Positions 41,913 through 50,437 of a stretch of DNA of 64,000 bases are shown here, one piece after another; the stretch's first letter is position 1, and the number at the start of each line of letters is the position of its first letter. Source of the stretch: Microbacteriaceae bacterium PS02343. Lineage in GTDB: Bacteria; Actinomycetota; Actinomycetes; Actinomycetales; Microbacteriaceae. Under the pieces are notes generated by a model that saw only the letters and a list, made by a program, of their open reading frames with translations, ran no database searches and was not told the DNA's origin. Both the position numbers and the translations under genes were made by a program. The stretch covers positions 1-64,000 of the forward strand of contig JASCOA010000001.1 of the NCBI GenBank assembly GCA_029959365.1, read 5' to 3'.

Positions 41913-44900
41913 CAGTCGGCTCCCGCCCGCAGCAGGTCCGCGAGGACGAGGGAGCGCTGCGCCGCGGCCAGGGCGAGCGAGACGAGCGCGAGCGCCGCGA
42001 GCAGGGCGGCCGGCACGAGCACGAGCGCCTGCCAGGGCACGACGAGCGCGGTCGGCGAGGCCCGCTCCGCTGCGGACGCGTTCGCCGCCAGCGGCTCGAG
42101 GGCCGCGCGGCCGGCGAGGAGGCCGATGGCGGTTCCGGCGATGGCGACGAGCCCGGCCTCGGCGGCCTGGATCCCCAGCGCCGCGCGCCGCGACAGGCCG
42201 ATCGCGCGCAACTGCGCCGACTGCAGCCGGCGCGACCGCGTCGCGGCCGAGGTGCTCGCAGCGAGGCCCGCCACGGCGAGCAGCAGTCCGGCGCAGACGA
42301 CGAGCGCGGAGCCGGCTGGTACGACGGCGCGCAGGGGCGCCTCCTCCATCCGCCGGCTCAGCGTCGCCGCGTCGATGGAGCCGGCGGTCGCCCGCGCCTG
42401 CCACGACTCGTCGACGAGGGCGCCGTACGCCGCCGCCTCCACGAGCCCGTGCACGAGGGCGCGACCGTCGACGACGATCGACGAGCGATCCCGGGCGGTG
42501 GAGGGGAGCCCGATCGCCAGGGCCTCGAGGTCGGTCGCGCTGGCCGCGCCGGGAACCCGGTCGAGGTCGCCGACGACGACGCGCAGCGAGACATCGGCCC
42601 CCGCGAGGTAGCCGGTGAGCGCCGACCCCGGCGACGCGTCGAGCTCGTCCGCGAGCGAGACGGGCACCACGGCGCGGATCGGCGCCCCGGGGCTCCAGCC
42701 GGCTGCGCCCACGACGACGGGTGCGGCGCCGAGCCGCACGGACGCCTCGATCCGCACGCCATCCTGCGAGCCCGCCACCGAGGGCGGGTCGGCGGGGTCC
42801 GGTCCGAAGCCGCTCCAGCTCCCGGTCATCGCCATCGGCACCGCCGCGTCATCCGCGTCGCCGACGACGGCCATGACGCCGTCGACCGAGACCGCGAGCG
42901 GCGCGATGCGATCGGACTCCTGCCCCCGCAGCCGCGCGGTCATCGCGACGAGGCGCAGCGGACCTCCCCCGACCGGCATGGCCCCGGGCGCGGAGTCGAG
43001 CTCGACGGGTCCGGCGCCGGCCACGAGGTCGCCGAGCGGCAGCGTCGTCACGGCCCCGCTCCCGTCCTGCAGCGCGACCGCGATCTCCGCACCGGTGCCG
43101 GCCGGTGCATCGAGCTCCGCGCGCAGCCGCAGCGCGACGGACCCCTCCGGCAGCGAGGGGCCGGCATCCACGGGGTCCGACGCGGGGAGCGCTTCGCGGA
43201 TGACCGCGCCTCCGACGGCGCGCACCGCTTCCGTCCCGCCGCTCAGCAGCTCGCGAGCCGCCGCATCCAGCCCCAGGATCTGCACCGCGGTGCCCGCGGC
43301 GGCGTCCTCGGACTGCCCGCCCGTCTGGTCGGCGCGGGAGACGATCATCTGCCGGCGCAGCACCGGCGCCCCGGCGCCCTCGGGGGCGAGTACTCGTGCC
43401 GGGGCGCCGACGGCCAGCACCGCCTGGTCCCGGGCCGAGCGCAGCTCGGTCGCGCTCGTGCCGAGGGCGATGAACGAGGCCCCGACCGTGAGCGCGACGA
43501 GCGCGATGCCGCCGAGCCGACCGGCGCCCCGGGCCGCCGACCATCCGACCAGCGGTGCCACCGGGCCGCGCGCTCGCGCGCCGAGTCGGGCGAGCAGGGG
43601 CGCGCCCGCTCGGACGGCGATCACGCCCAGCAGCGTCACCGCGGCGAGCACCGCTGCCGGGGTCAGTGCCGAGAGCACGTCGCCGTCCGGCGCCGAACCC
43701 GATTGCGACCGCCAGAGCAGCAGCGCTGCGAGCGCGATCACCGCCGTGCCGCCGACGACTGCCGGGACGGCGGATGCGGCCGTAGCCCCCGCCCCACGCG
43801 CGCCGACCGGCAGGCAGATGAGGACCGCGAGCCCCGTCGCGAGCGCGAGCGCGACCAGGTGCTCCGGCCCGCCCGGCAGCATCCGCTGCGGCAGCCCGGC
43901 CGCGTTCAGGGGCGGCGTCGCGACGACCGCCGCGTACAGCAGCGCCCCGCCCCACGGGGCGAGCAGTGCGACCGGTGCGGCGAGCACCAGCACGTCGAGC
44001 AGCACCGGCGCCGCGCGCTGCGGTCGCGAGGCGCCGCGACGACGCAGCGCGTCGCGCTCGGCGTCGCGGGCGTCGCGCACCAGCTGGGCGACGGCGGCGA
44101 TCGAGGCGGCGATGACGGCGAGGAGCGTCAAGGCCACGGCGAGCGCGGCGGTGCGCGCAGCGGCGAGCCCGGCGTCGATCTCGCCGAGCGCATCCGGGAT
44201 GCCCGTGTCGACGAACAGGGACCCGTCGGGGTGGGGCACCGCGGCCGCGATGGCGGTCTCCGCATCGGCCGCCGCATCGCGCAGCGCCGCGAGCCCGGCC
44301 ACGTCCGTGCCGGCGAAGGATGGCCGCCCCGACACGACCAGCTGGGCCGCTCGCCGCTGGGCCGCGTCGATGCCGCCGGGAGCCGTGATCAGCGGTCCGA
44401 CGGCGTGCACCGGCTCGAAGTAGTTCGTGCGCGGGCGCGGGAACTCCTGTGCGTCGCCGGCGCCGCCGAGCGGGTCGCCCGCCCAGAAGGCGCCGGAACG
44501 GGTGTCCGCACGGTAGAGGCCGTCGATCCGCAGCCGTACCGGTGACCGCCCGTCGGCGAGCGCCGAGGCGTCGCCGAGCACCAGCTCGTCCCCGACCGCG
44601 AGCCCGAGCGACCGAGCGGCGCTCTGCGGCAGCGCGATGCCCGGTGGGGTCGACGGCCATGCGCCGTCGAGCAGCTCCGCCTCGGCGGAGGGATCGTCGA
44701 ACTCGACGAGCGTCGTGTACAGGCCCTCCGCGGTGGTCGTCCACTCGGTGACCGCCCAGGCCGAGCTCGTCCACCGCGCGCTCGAACCGTAGGCGTCCGC
44801 CGTGGCCCGGTCCACGGTGCTGCGCGTCGCGGCGACGGGGCTCGGCGGGTTCACGACGCGCACGGTGACCTCGACCCGGTCGGCAGGCAGCGAGGAGAGC

Positions 44901-44989
44901 GCGTCGCGCACGCCGGCGCGCCCGGTCGAGTCGACCAGCAGCAGCGAGCCGCAGAGCACCGACCCCGCCAGCACGGCGACGCCGAGCAC
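41912..44989 (-). CDS. FtsX-like ABC permease 1, start unresolved
   Basis: This protein of at least 1025 residues has the same architecture as permease 2. The first helix follows GTG 44989 immediately, but codons upstream still read sensibly (SLRCWAGALALRRWRTRGSLLAL), so the true N-terminus lies further upstream. No ATG, GTG or TTG exists there in this frame, only CTG at 45028 and 45055. The ATG at 45089 with a perfect GGAGGG 7 nt before it is in another frame. A 1-2 bp indel (real or sequencing error) between about 45060 and 45085 would join them. Confidence 0.8.
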   Translation of the reverse strand: MLGVAVLAGSVLCGSLLLVDSTGRAGVRDALSSLPADRVEVTVRVVNPPSPVAATRSTVDRATADAYGSSARWTSSAWAVTEWTTTAEGLYTTLVEFDDPSAEAELLDGAWPSTPPGIALPQSAARSLGLAVGDELVLGDASALADGRSPVRLRIDGLYRADTRSGAFWAGDPLGGAGDAQEFPRPRTNYFEPVHAVGPLITAPGGIDAAQRRAAQLVVSGRPSFAGTDVAGLAALRDAAADAETAIAAAVPHPDGSLFVDTGIPDALGEIDAGLAAARTAALAVALTLLAVIAASIAAVAQLVRDARDAERDALRRRGASRPQRAAPVLLDVLVLAAPVALLAPWGGALLYAAVVATPPLNAAGLPQRMLPGGPEHLVALALATGLAVLICLPVGARGAGATAASAVPAVVGGTAVIALAALLLWRSQSGSAPDGDVLSALTPAAVLAAVTLLGVIAVRAGAPLLARLGARARGPVAPLVGWSAARGAGRLGGIALVALTVGASFIALGTSATELRSARDQAVLAVGAPARVLAPEGAGAPVLRRQMIVSRADQTGGQSEDAAAGTAVQILGLDAAARELLSGGTEAVRAVGGAVIREALPASDPVDAGPSLPEGSVALRLRAELDAPAGTGAEIAVALQDGSGAVTTLPLGDLVAGAGPVELDSAPGAMPVGGGPLRLVAMTARLRGQESDRIAPLAVSVDGVMAVVGDADDAAVPMAMTGSWSGFGPDPADPPSVAGSQDGVRIEASVRLGAAPVVVGAAGWSPGAPIRAVVPVSLADELDASPGSALTGYLAGADVSLRVVVGDLDRVPGAASATDLEALAIGLPSTARDRSSIVVDGRALVHGLVEAAAYGALVDESWQARATAGSIDAATLSRRMEEAPLRAVVPAGSALVVCAGLLLAVAGLAASTSAATRSRRLQSAQLRAIGLSRRAALGIQAAEAGLVAIAGTAIGLLAGRAALEPLAANASAAERASPTALVVPWQALVLVPAALLAALALVSLALAAAQRSLVLADLLRAGAD

Positions 44990-45096
44990 GAGCGCGAGCA
45001 GCGAGCCCCGCGTGCGCCACCGGCGCAGCGCGAGCGCCCCGGCCCAGCAACGCAGCGATCCCGACGCCTGAACGACCGTGCACCTCCATTGGCGAG

Positions 45097-45102
45097 CCCT
45101 CC
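45097..45102 (-). promoter_or_regulatory. ribosome binding site GGAGGG before an out-of-frame ATG
   Basis: On the minus strand GGAGGG is followed by 7 nt and ATG 45089. That ATG is out of frame with permease 1 and would run into a long shadow ORF. It marks the likely real start of the permease before a frame break. Confidence 0.5.
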
Positions 45103-45243
45103 GGCGCCGCCCGGCGCGAGCGCGGCTCCGGGCGGGTCGTGATCCTCGGACACTAGACCCATCGGCGCGCCGCCGGCGCGGTTCGCGCGGATACCGGCCA
45201 GCGCGCGCCGCACCGCACCCTCCCGTCCGCGCGCCCGGAACGT

Positions 45244-45249
45244 TACGGT
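45244..45249 (+). promoter_or_regulatory. -10 element TACGGT, leaderless small membrane protein
   Basis: TACGGT ends 6 nt before ATG 45256; there is no Shine-Dalgarno. Confidence 0.5.
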
Positions 45250-45255
45250 GACGGC

Positions 45256-45579
45256 ATGAGGAAGCCGACGAATCCCGCCTATCTCGGCGTCGCCGTCGCC
45301 TTCGCCGCCGCCGGCCTCGTCTTCTGGCTCAGCGGCAACAGCGTCGGCATCGCCTTCCTGCCGATCGGCGTCACCTTCTTCATCCTCGCCTTCCAGGAGC
45401 CCAAGCCGAAGGCCGGCGGGGGTCGCGCGTCCTCCGACGGCGGCGCCCCGACGGCCGGTACGGCCTCCGATGGCGGCGGCGGACGAGCGGATGGCGGCGG
45501 CAGCCCCGATCCGTCCCCGTCGCCCAGCAGCAGCGACGGCGGCTCCTCGGACGGTGGCGGAGGCGGCGGAGGCGACTGA
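45256..45579 (+). CDS. small membrane protein with Gly/Ser-rich tail
   Basis: This 107-residue protein has two hydrophobic segments (about 9-24 and 30-45) and a tail of about 55 residues almost only Gly, Ser, Asp, Pro and Ala, ending in a run of Gly. The N-terminal half resembles small actinobacterial membrane proteins without assigned role. The tail is probably disordered and cytoplasmic or external. It stands alone between the ABC operon and the PAP2 gene. Confidence 0.65.
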   Translation: MRKPTNPAYLGVAVAFAAAGLVFWLSGNSVGIAFLPIGVTFFILAFQEPKPKAGGGRASSDGGAPTAGTASDGGGGRADGGGSPDPSPSPSSSDGGSSDGGGGGGGD

Positions 45580-45696
45580 GCCCTCCGCTGCGTCGAACCG
45601 ACAGCCCGCTCGCACCGACTCGTCAGCCGAGCCGCGGTACCGTCGTCACCCGCCGCTCGACCTCCCGCTCGAGCCCGATCCGCCGAGGAGGCGACC

Positions 45697-46506
45697 GTGA
45701 CCGCTGCGCTCGACGTGCGCCCCGGCGCGTTCGGCGTGCGCCTCGTGATCGCGGCCGCGGCGACGCTCGGCTTCGTGGCGGTCTACGCCACGGCGGTGCT
45801 CACCGCGCGCGGCCAGCAGATCGATCAGCTGCTGCTCGAGGCCGCCGACTACGGCCGCCCGGCGCTGCTCGCCCTCGTCTCGGTGCCCGCGCTCGTCGTC
45901 GCCTGCCTCGCGGTGGCGCTCATCGGCGTCGTCTCGCGCCGCCCGCGCGCCGGCATCGCGGCGGCCGGGCTCATCGTGGTCGGCAACGTGCTCGGGCAGG
46001 CGCTCAAGTACGAGGTGCTCATCCGCCCCGAGCTCGACAACGCCGCGGCGAACACCCTGCCCAGCGGGCACATGATCGCCTTCGCCTCCGTCGGCACGGC
46101 GCTGCTCATCGCGCTGCCCCCGCGGCTGCGGGGCCTCGCCGCGCCCCTCGTCGCGGCGCTGCTCGGCGTGGTCGCCTGGCAGCTGCTGCACGCCGGATGG
46201 CACCGACCGAGCGACATCGTCGCCTCGCTGCTGCTCGTCACCGCCGTCGCAGCGCTCGCGGCGCTGCTCGCCGAGCGCCCGCGCACGCCGCGGCACGGCC
46301 GGCGGGGGGAGGCGCTGCTCGGGACGCTCGGCGCGGTCGCGCTCGTGCTGGCGGCCGGCGCGTTCATCGCCTCGCAGGTGACCGAGGCGACGATCACCGA
46401 GCGCCTGCCGCTGCTCGCGGCCGACCTCATGCTGATCGGCGCGGCCCTGGCCTGCGTCGCCCTGGTGCTGCGCTGCGCGGTGCCGCTGCGGCCCGCGGGC
46501 CGCTGA
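45697..46506 (+). CDS. PAP2-family membrane phosphatase
   Basis: This 269-residue polytopic protein has LKYEVLIRP (a K-x5-RP form of motif 1), LPSGHMIAFAS (motif 2) and GWHRPSDIVAS (motif 3) in the right order, the phosphatidic acid phosphatase type 2 set. The active site faces outward. It may act on undecaprenyl pyrophosphate or phosphatidic acid. GTG 45697 follows GAGGAGG at 5 nt. Confidence 0.86.
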   Translation: MTAALDVRPGAFGVRLVIAAAATLGFVAVYATAVLTARGQQIDQLLLEAADYGRPALLALVSVPALVVACLAVALIGVVSRRPRAGIAAAGLIVVGNVLGQALKYEVLIRPELDNAAANTLPSGHMIAFASVGTALLIALPPRLRGLAAPLVAALLGVVAWQLLHAGWHRPSDIVASLLLVTAVAALAALLAERPRTPRHGRRGEALLGTLGAVALVLAAGAFIASQVTEATITERLPLLAADLMLIGAALACVALVLRCAVPLRPAGR

Positions 46507-46539
46507 GCCCTGATCCGCTCGGTGGCAGGCCGCCCGGCC

Positions 46540-47598
46540 TCAGACCGCCGAGACGTTCAGCAGCGACTTGACCGCGCGGCGCTCGTGCATGGCGAGGTAC
46601 GCCTCGGCGACCTCGTCGAGCGGCAGCTCGAGATCGAAGACGGCGCCCGGCTGCAGCCGGCCGTCGAGCACCTCGGGCAGCAGCTCCTCCACGTAGTTGC
46701 GCACCGGCGCGACGCCGCCGGCGATGTTCACGTTGCTGCCGAAGAGCTCGGCGATGGGCAGCTCGGCGCCGCCCTTGGGCACGCCCACGTAGCCCACCTG
46801 ACCGCCGGGACGGGCCGAGCGGATGGCCTGCTCCATCGATTCCTTGGTGCCCACGCACTCGAGCACGCTGGCGGGGCCGATCCCGTCGAAGAGCTCCTTG
46901 ACCGCGGCGATGCCGTCCTCGCCGCGCAGCTCGACCACGTCGGTGGCGCCGAACCGCTTCGCGATGGCCTGGCGGGCCGGGTTGCGGCTCATGATGACGA
47001 TGCGCTCGGCACCGAGGCGAGCGGAGGCGAGCACGCCGCAGAGCCCGACGGCACCGTCGCCGACGACCACGACGGTCGAGCCCTTCGTCACGCCGGCCGA
47101 GACGGCGGCGTGGTGGCCCGTGCCCATGACGTCGCTGAGGGTGAGCAGGTGCGGTACGAGGGCCGGGTCGACCGGGCCGGGCACGACGGCGAGGGTGCCG
47201 TCGGCGTGCGGCACGCGCACGCGCTCGCCCTGGCCGCCGTCGGCGAGGTGGCCCTGGCGGTCGTCGGCGCCCCACCAGCCGCCGTCGAGGCAGCTGGTGC
47301 TCACGCCGTTGCGGCAGTTCGCGCAGGTCATGTCGCAGTCGTAGAAGGGGGCGATCACGAAGTCGCCGATGGCGACCTTCGACACGTCGTCGCCGACCGC
47401 CTCGACGACGCCGACGAACTCGTGCCCGATGCGCTTCGGCTCGGGCGCGTTGCCGACGCCGCGGTAGGGCCAGAGGTCGGAGCCGCAGACGCAGGCCGCC
47501 ACGACCCGCACGATCGCATCGCGACCGGTGCTCAGCACCGGGTCGGCCACCTCCTCGAGTCGGACGTCGCCTTCACCGTGGATCACCGTTGCACGCAT
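46540..47598 (-). CDS. zinc-dependent alcohol dehydrogenase
   Basis: This 352-residue medium-chain dehydrogenase has catalytic zinc ligands CGSD and GHEFVGVVEAVG, a structural Cys cluster CDMTCANCRNGVSTSC, and a Rossmann motif VGDGAVGLCG. It is close in style to threonine/sorbitol or broad-range alcohol dehydrogenases. It is divergent from an acyl-CoA ligase; both have leaderless promoters and share a gap with a TCCGACA palindrome, so a common aliphatic alcohol/acid pathway is possible. Confidence 0.87.
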   Translation of the reverse strand: MRATVIHGEGDVRLEEVADPVLSTGRDAIVRVVAACVCGSDLWPYRGVGNAPEPKRIGHEFVGVVEAVGDDVSKVAIGDFVIAPFYDCDMTCANCRNGVSTSCLDGGWWGADDRQGHLADGGQGERVRVPHADGTLAVVPGPVDPALVPHLLTLSDVMGTGHHAAVSAGVTKGSTVVVVGDGAVGLCGVLASARLGAERIVIMSRNPARQAIAKRFGATDVVELRGEDGIAAVKELFDGIGPASVLECVGTKESMEQAIRSARPGGQVGYVGVPKGGAELPIAELFGSNVNIAGGVAPVRNYVEELLPEVLDGRLQPGAVFDLELPLDEVAEAYLAMHERRAVKSLLNVSAV

Positions 47599-47604
47599 GC
47601 TCCG

Positions 47605-47610
47605 AGCCTA
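47605..47610 (-). promoter_or_regulatory. -10 element TAGGCT, leaderless ADH transcript
   Basis: On the minus strand TAGGCT ends 6 nt before ATG 47598. Confidence 0.5.
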
Positions 47611-47676
47611 CGACCGAGCGGATGAGCGCCCGCCGACCGCGGTCCGCGTGCGTGCTGCGCGCGGATGTTGGAGGAA

Positions 47677-47692
47677 TCCGACAACTGTCGGA
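47677..47692. promoter_or_regulatory. palindrome TCCGACA-AC-TGTCGGA at the acyl-CoA ligase promoter
   Basis: A perfect 7+2+7 palindrome is centred 22 bp before the -10 element TAGGCT (47707), so it covers the -35 region of the acyl-CoA ligase promoter. The size fits a TetR-type fatty-acid regulator (inference). Confidence 0.55.
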
Positions 47693-47706
47693 ACGCATCC
47701 GCTCAG

Positions 47707-47712
47707 TAGGCT
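47707..47712 (+). promoter_or_regulatory. -10 element TAGGCT, leaderless acyl-CoA ligase transcript
   Basis: TAGGCT ends 7 nt before GTG 47720. An AGCGGATGC-family site (47695-47703) lies just upstream. Confidence 0.5.
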
Positions 47713-47719
47713 GTCGATC

Positions 47720-49399
47720 GTGACCATCCGCGACGAACGCCCTTGGATCAGCAGCTACGCCGACGGAGTGCCGGAGGATCTGCCTGAGCAGACCGGCACG
47801 CTCGTCGACCTCATCGCCGAGTCGGTGCGCGACTACCCGAAGGCCACGGCCCTCGAGTTCTTCGCCGCCGAGACGAGCTACGCCGAGCTCGGCGAGCAGA
47901 TCGAGCGCGCGGCCGAGGGCCTGCGCCGCCAGGGCGTGGGCAAGGGCGACACGGTCGCGATCGTGCTGCCGAACTGCCCGCAGCACGTCGTCGCGTTCTA
48001 CGCGGCGCTGCGCCTCGGCGCGATCGTGGTCGAGCACAACCCGCTCTACACGCCGCGCGAGCTGCGCCACCAGTTCGAGGATCACGGCGCGAAGACCGTG
48101 ATCGCCTGGGACAAGACGGTCGCCACGCTGCAGGACTTCCCGAAGGACGTGCGGCCCGACACGATCGTCGCGGTCGACCTGCCGAGCGCGATGGGGCGCA
48201 AGACCCGCATCCTGCTGAACCTGCCGATCAAGAAGGCCCGCGAGAGCAAGGCCGCGCTGACCGTGCCGACCAAGGGCGCGCTCGCCTGGAAGGACCTGCT
48301 CGGCCACGGCCGCCTGTCGACCGACCACGAGGGCCCGGCGCACGAGGACATCGCGCTGATCCAGTACACCTCCGGCACCACCGGCTCGCCGAAGGGCGCC
48401 GTGCTCACGCACCGCAACCTCGTGGCCAACGCCGCCCAGTCGCGCGCCTGGGTGCCCACGATCACGCGCGGCGACTGCACCGTCTACGCCGTGCTGCCGC
48501 TCTTCCACGCCTACGGCCTCACCCTCTGCCTCACCTTCGCGATGAGCATGGGCGCGCGCCTGGTGCTCTTCCCCCGCTTCGACCCCGACCTGGTGCTGCC
48601 GGTCGTCAAGAAGCACCCGCCGACCTTCTTCCCCGCCGTGCCGCCGATCTACGACCGGCTCACGAAGGCGGCCAAGGCCAAGGGCGTCTCGCTCGAGGGC
48701 ATCGAGATCGCGATCTCGGGCGCCATGCCGCTCTACTCGGCCATCGTCGACCCGTGGGAGGAGGAGACGAAGGGCTTCCTCGTCGAGGGCTACGGCCTCA
48801 GCGAGACGAGCCCCGTGATCTCCGCCAACCCGGTCGCCGGCAACCGCAGGGCCGGCACGATCGGCCTGCCGCTGCCCGGCACCGAGGTGCGCATCGTCGA
48901 CCCCGAGGACCCGACGGTCGTGCGCTCGCTCGGCGACGAGGGCGAGCTCGTGGTGCGCGGCCCGCAGGTCTTCGCCGGCTACTGGCGCAAGCCCGACGAG
49001 TCCGCCGCCGTGTTCGCGGACGGCTGGTTCCGCACCGGCGACATCGCGACGATCGACGACGACGGCTTCATCCGCATCGTCGACCGCATCAAGGAGCTCA
49101 TCATCACGGGCGGCTTCAACGTGGCCCCCAGCGAGGTCGAGGACGTGCTGCGCCGGTTCCCCGGCGTCGCCGACGCGGCGATCGTCGGGCTGCCCGACGA
49201 GCACTCGGGCGAGCAGGTCGTCGCCGCCGTCGTCGTCGAGGACGGAGCGGAGGTGGACCCCGAGGCCCTGCGCGCCTTCGCCCGCAGCGAGATGGCCGCC
49301 TACAAGGCGCCTCGGCGCATCGAGTTCGTCGACGAGCTGCCGCGCAGCCTCATCGGCAAGGTGCTCCGTCGGCAGGTGCGGGAGCGGCTCCAGGCCTGA
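47720..49399 (+). CDS. long-chain fatty acid-CoA ligase
   Basis: This 559-residue ANL-superfamily enzyme has AMP-binding motifs YTSGTTGSPKGAVLTH, GYGLSETSPV, DGWFRTGD and the C-terminal lysine loop RSLIGKVLRR. It activates fatty acids as acyl-AMP and then acyl-CoA. GTG 47720 is the leaderless start and follows a palindrome likely to be the operator. Length and motif order are those of FadD-type ligases. Confidence 0.89.
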   Translation: MTIRDERPWISSYADGVPEDLPEQTGTLVDLIAESVRDYPKATALEFFAAETSYAELGEQIERAAEGLRRQGVGKGDTVAIVLPNCPQHVVAFYAALRLGAIVVEHNPLYTPRELRHQFEDHGAKTVIAWDKTVATLQDFPKDVRPDTIVAVDLPSAMGRKTRILLNLPIKKARESKAALTVPTKGALAWKDLLGHGRLSTDHEGPAHEDIALIQYTSGTTGSPKGAVLTHRNLVANAAQSRAWVPTITRGDCTVYAVLPLFHAYGLTLCLTFAMSMGARLVLFPRFDPDLVLPVVKKHPPTFFPAVPPIYDRLTKAAKAKGVSLEGIEIAISGAMPLYSAIVDPWEEETKGFLVEGYGLSETSPVISANPVAGNRRAGTIGLPLPGTEVRIVDPEDPTVVRSLGDEGELVVRGPQVFAGYWRKPDESAAVFADGWFRTGDIATIDDDGFIRIVDRIKELIITGGFNVAPSEVEDVLRRFPGVADAAIVGLPDEHSGEQVVAAVVVEDGAEVDPEALRAFARSEMAAYKAPRRIEFVDELPRSLIGKVLRRQVRERLQA

Positions 49400-49607
49400 C
49401 CGTCGGGCGGGCCTGGAGCGTCGGTCACCGGATCCATACGGTTCTCGGAGCCGGAAAGCTGTACGCGGCCTGGGTGCAGGGGTCAGAATGGTCGTGCTCC
49501 AGCTGCCGTGTCACCCTCACGGCGTCCCGAAGCCCCGGAGGCCACCCCATCGTGCGATACCCCGCGCCGTGCTCGACTCCCATCCGCTCCTCGCAGGCGG
49601 CCCGCTG

Positions 49608-49835
49608 ATGGCGCGCCGCGACGCCGAGCAGCCCCGCCGCCGCTCCTCCTGGACCGGTGCCGCCGTCGAGGAGCGGCCCGCGCTGATCGGCCGTCTGCGC
49701 CGCCTGCTGCCGGAGCGCGGCGAGGCGCCGACCGGCCCGACGCTGGCCGAGCGGCGCGACACCGAGCGCCGCATCGCCTCGGGCGAGATCCCGGTGCAGC
49801 GGCCCGCTGCGGCCGACGAGCGCGCCTCGGACTGA
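49608..49835 (+). CDS. small basic hypothetical protein
   Basis: This 75-residue Arg/Glu/Pro-rich protein has a strong GC bias at third codon positions throughout, which supports coding. I see no membrane segment, domain or good ribosome site. The gap 49400-49607 before it shows only a weak TGACCG/CGGTCA repeat that may end the acyl-CoA ligase message. Confidence 0.45.
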   Translation: MARRDAEQPRRRSSWTGAAVEERPALIGRLRRLLPERGEAPTGPTLAERRDTERRIASGEIPVQRPAAADERASD

Positions 49836-49839
49836 CGGA

Positions 49840-49845
49840 TACGCT
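49840..49845 (+). promoter_or_regulatory. -10 element TACGCT, leaderless transcript
   Basis: TACGCT ends 6 nt before GTG 49852. It overlaps the first bases after the stop of the small upstream ORF. Confidence 0.5.
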
Positions 49846-49851
49846 GGTCGG

Positions 49852-50322
49852 GTGTTCGACGACCGCAGCATCCCCCTCACCGCCGACGCCGACGACCGCC
49901 AGGTCTACGCGGCGAGCGCCGCGATCGACCTGCGCGCCGAGACCGCTCGCACCGCCTCGATGGGCGACCAGGCGCCCGCCGAGCTCTGGCGCGCCGTCTT
50001 CGCGCTGCCGCGCTGGGTGTTCATCGCCCGCACGCTCGAGAACGGCACCCGCCAGCCGCTCGCGGTCATCGACGACGAGCACCGCCCGATGATGCTGGCC
50101 TTCACCTCCGCCGCCCGGGCGCACGCCGCCGCCGAGCGCCGCGGCGCGCTCGACGAGACCACCGAGGTCGTCGGTCTGCCGCCGATCGCCGTGGTTGAGG
50201 GCTTCGAGCAGTACGCCAAGTCGGGCGTCTACGGCATCGTCTTCGACGAGGGATCGACCGGCTTCTCACTGCCCCTCAAGCAGCTGCCGTCGCTGCACGC
50301 CGCGGTGGGCGCCCCGGCGTAG
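49852..50322 (+). CDS. hypothetical protein, possibly SseB-like
   Basis: This 156-residue soluble protein contains ELWRAVFALPRWVFIART, LAVIDDEHRPMMLAFTSAARA and YGIVFDEGSTGFSLPL, reminiscent of the SseB N-terminal domain found in many actinobacterial proteins of unknown role. GTG start; the transcript is probably leaderless. A 9-bp hairpin follows the stop. Confidence 0.6.
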   Translation: MFDDRSIPLTADADDRQVYAASAAIDLRAETARTASMGDQAPAELWRAVFALPRWVFIARTLENGTRQPLAVIDDEHRPMMLAFTSAARAHAAAERRGALDETTEVVGLPPIAVVEGFEQYAKSGVYGIVFDEGSTGFSLPLKQLPSLHAAVGAPA

Positions 50323-50333
50323 GCTGAAGCACG

Positions 50334-50355
50334 CTCGTCGACGCCTGTCGACGAG
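50334..50355 (+). terminator. hairpin CTCGTCGAC-GCCT-GTCGACGAG
   Basis: Perfect 9-bp arms (50334-50342, 50347-50355) lie 11 nt after the stop of the SseB-like gene and 83 nt before the next alcohol dehydrogenase. Probably a terminator; an operator role is possible. Confidence 0.6.
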
Positions 50356-50437
50356 AGTCCGGTCCGCCGCGCGAACCCTGCACGGCCCTCCGACTCGTCC
50401 CCGCACCGGGCCGATCGCCCGGAGGAAGCGTGCACCC

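Noticed and set aside
41870-44545. 891-residue plus-strand ORF opposite permease 1
   Set aside because: Arg/Gly/Asp-rich antisense frame; the minus strand shows a proper permease.
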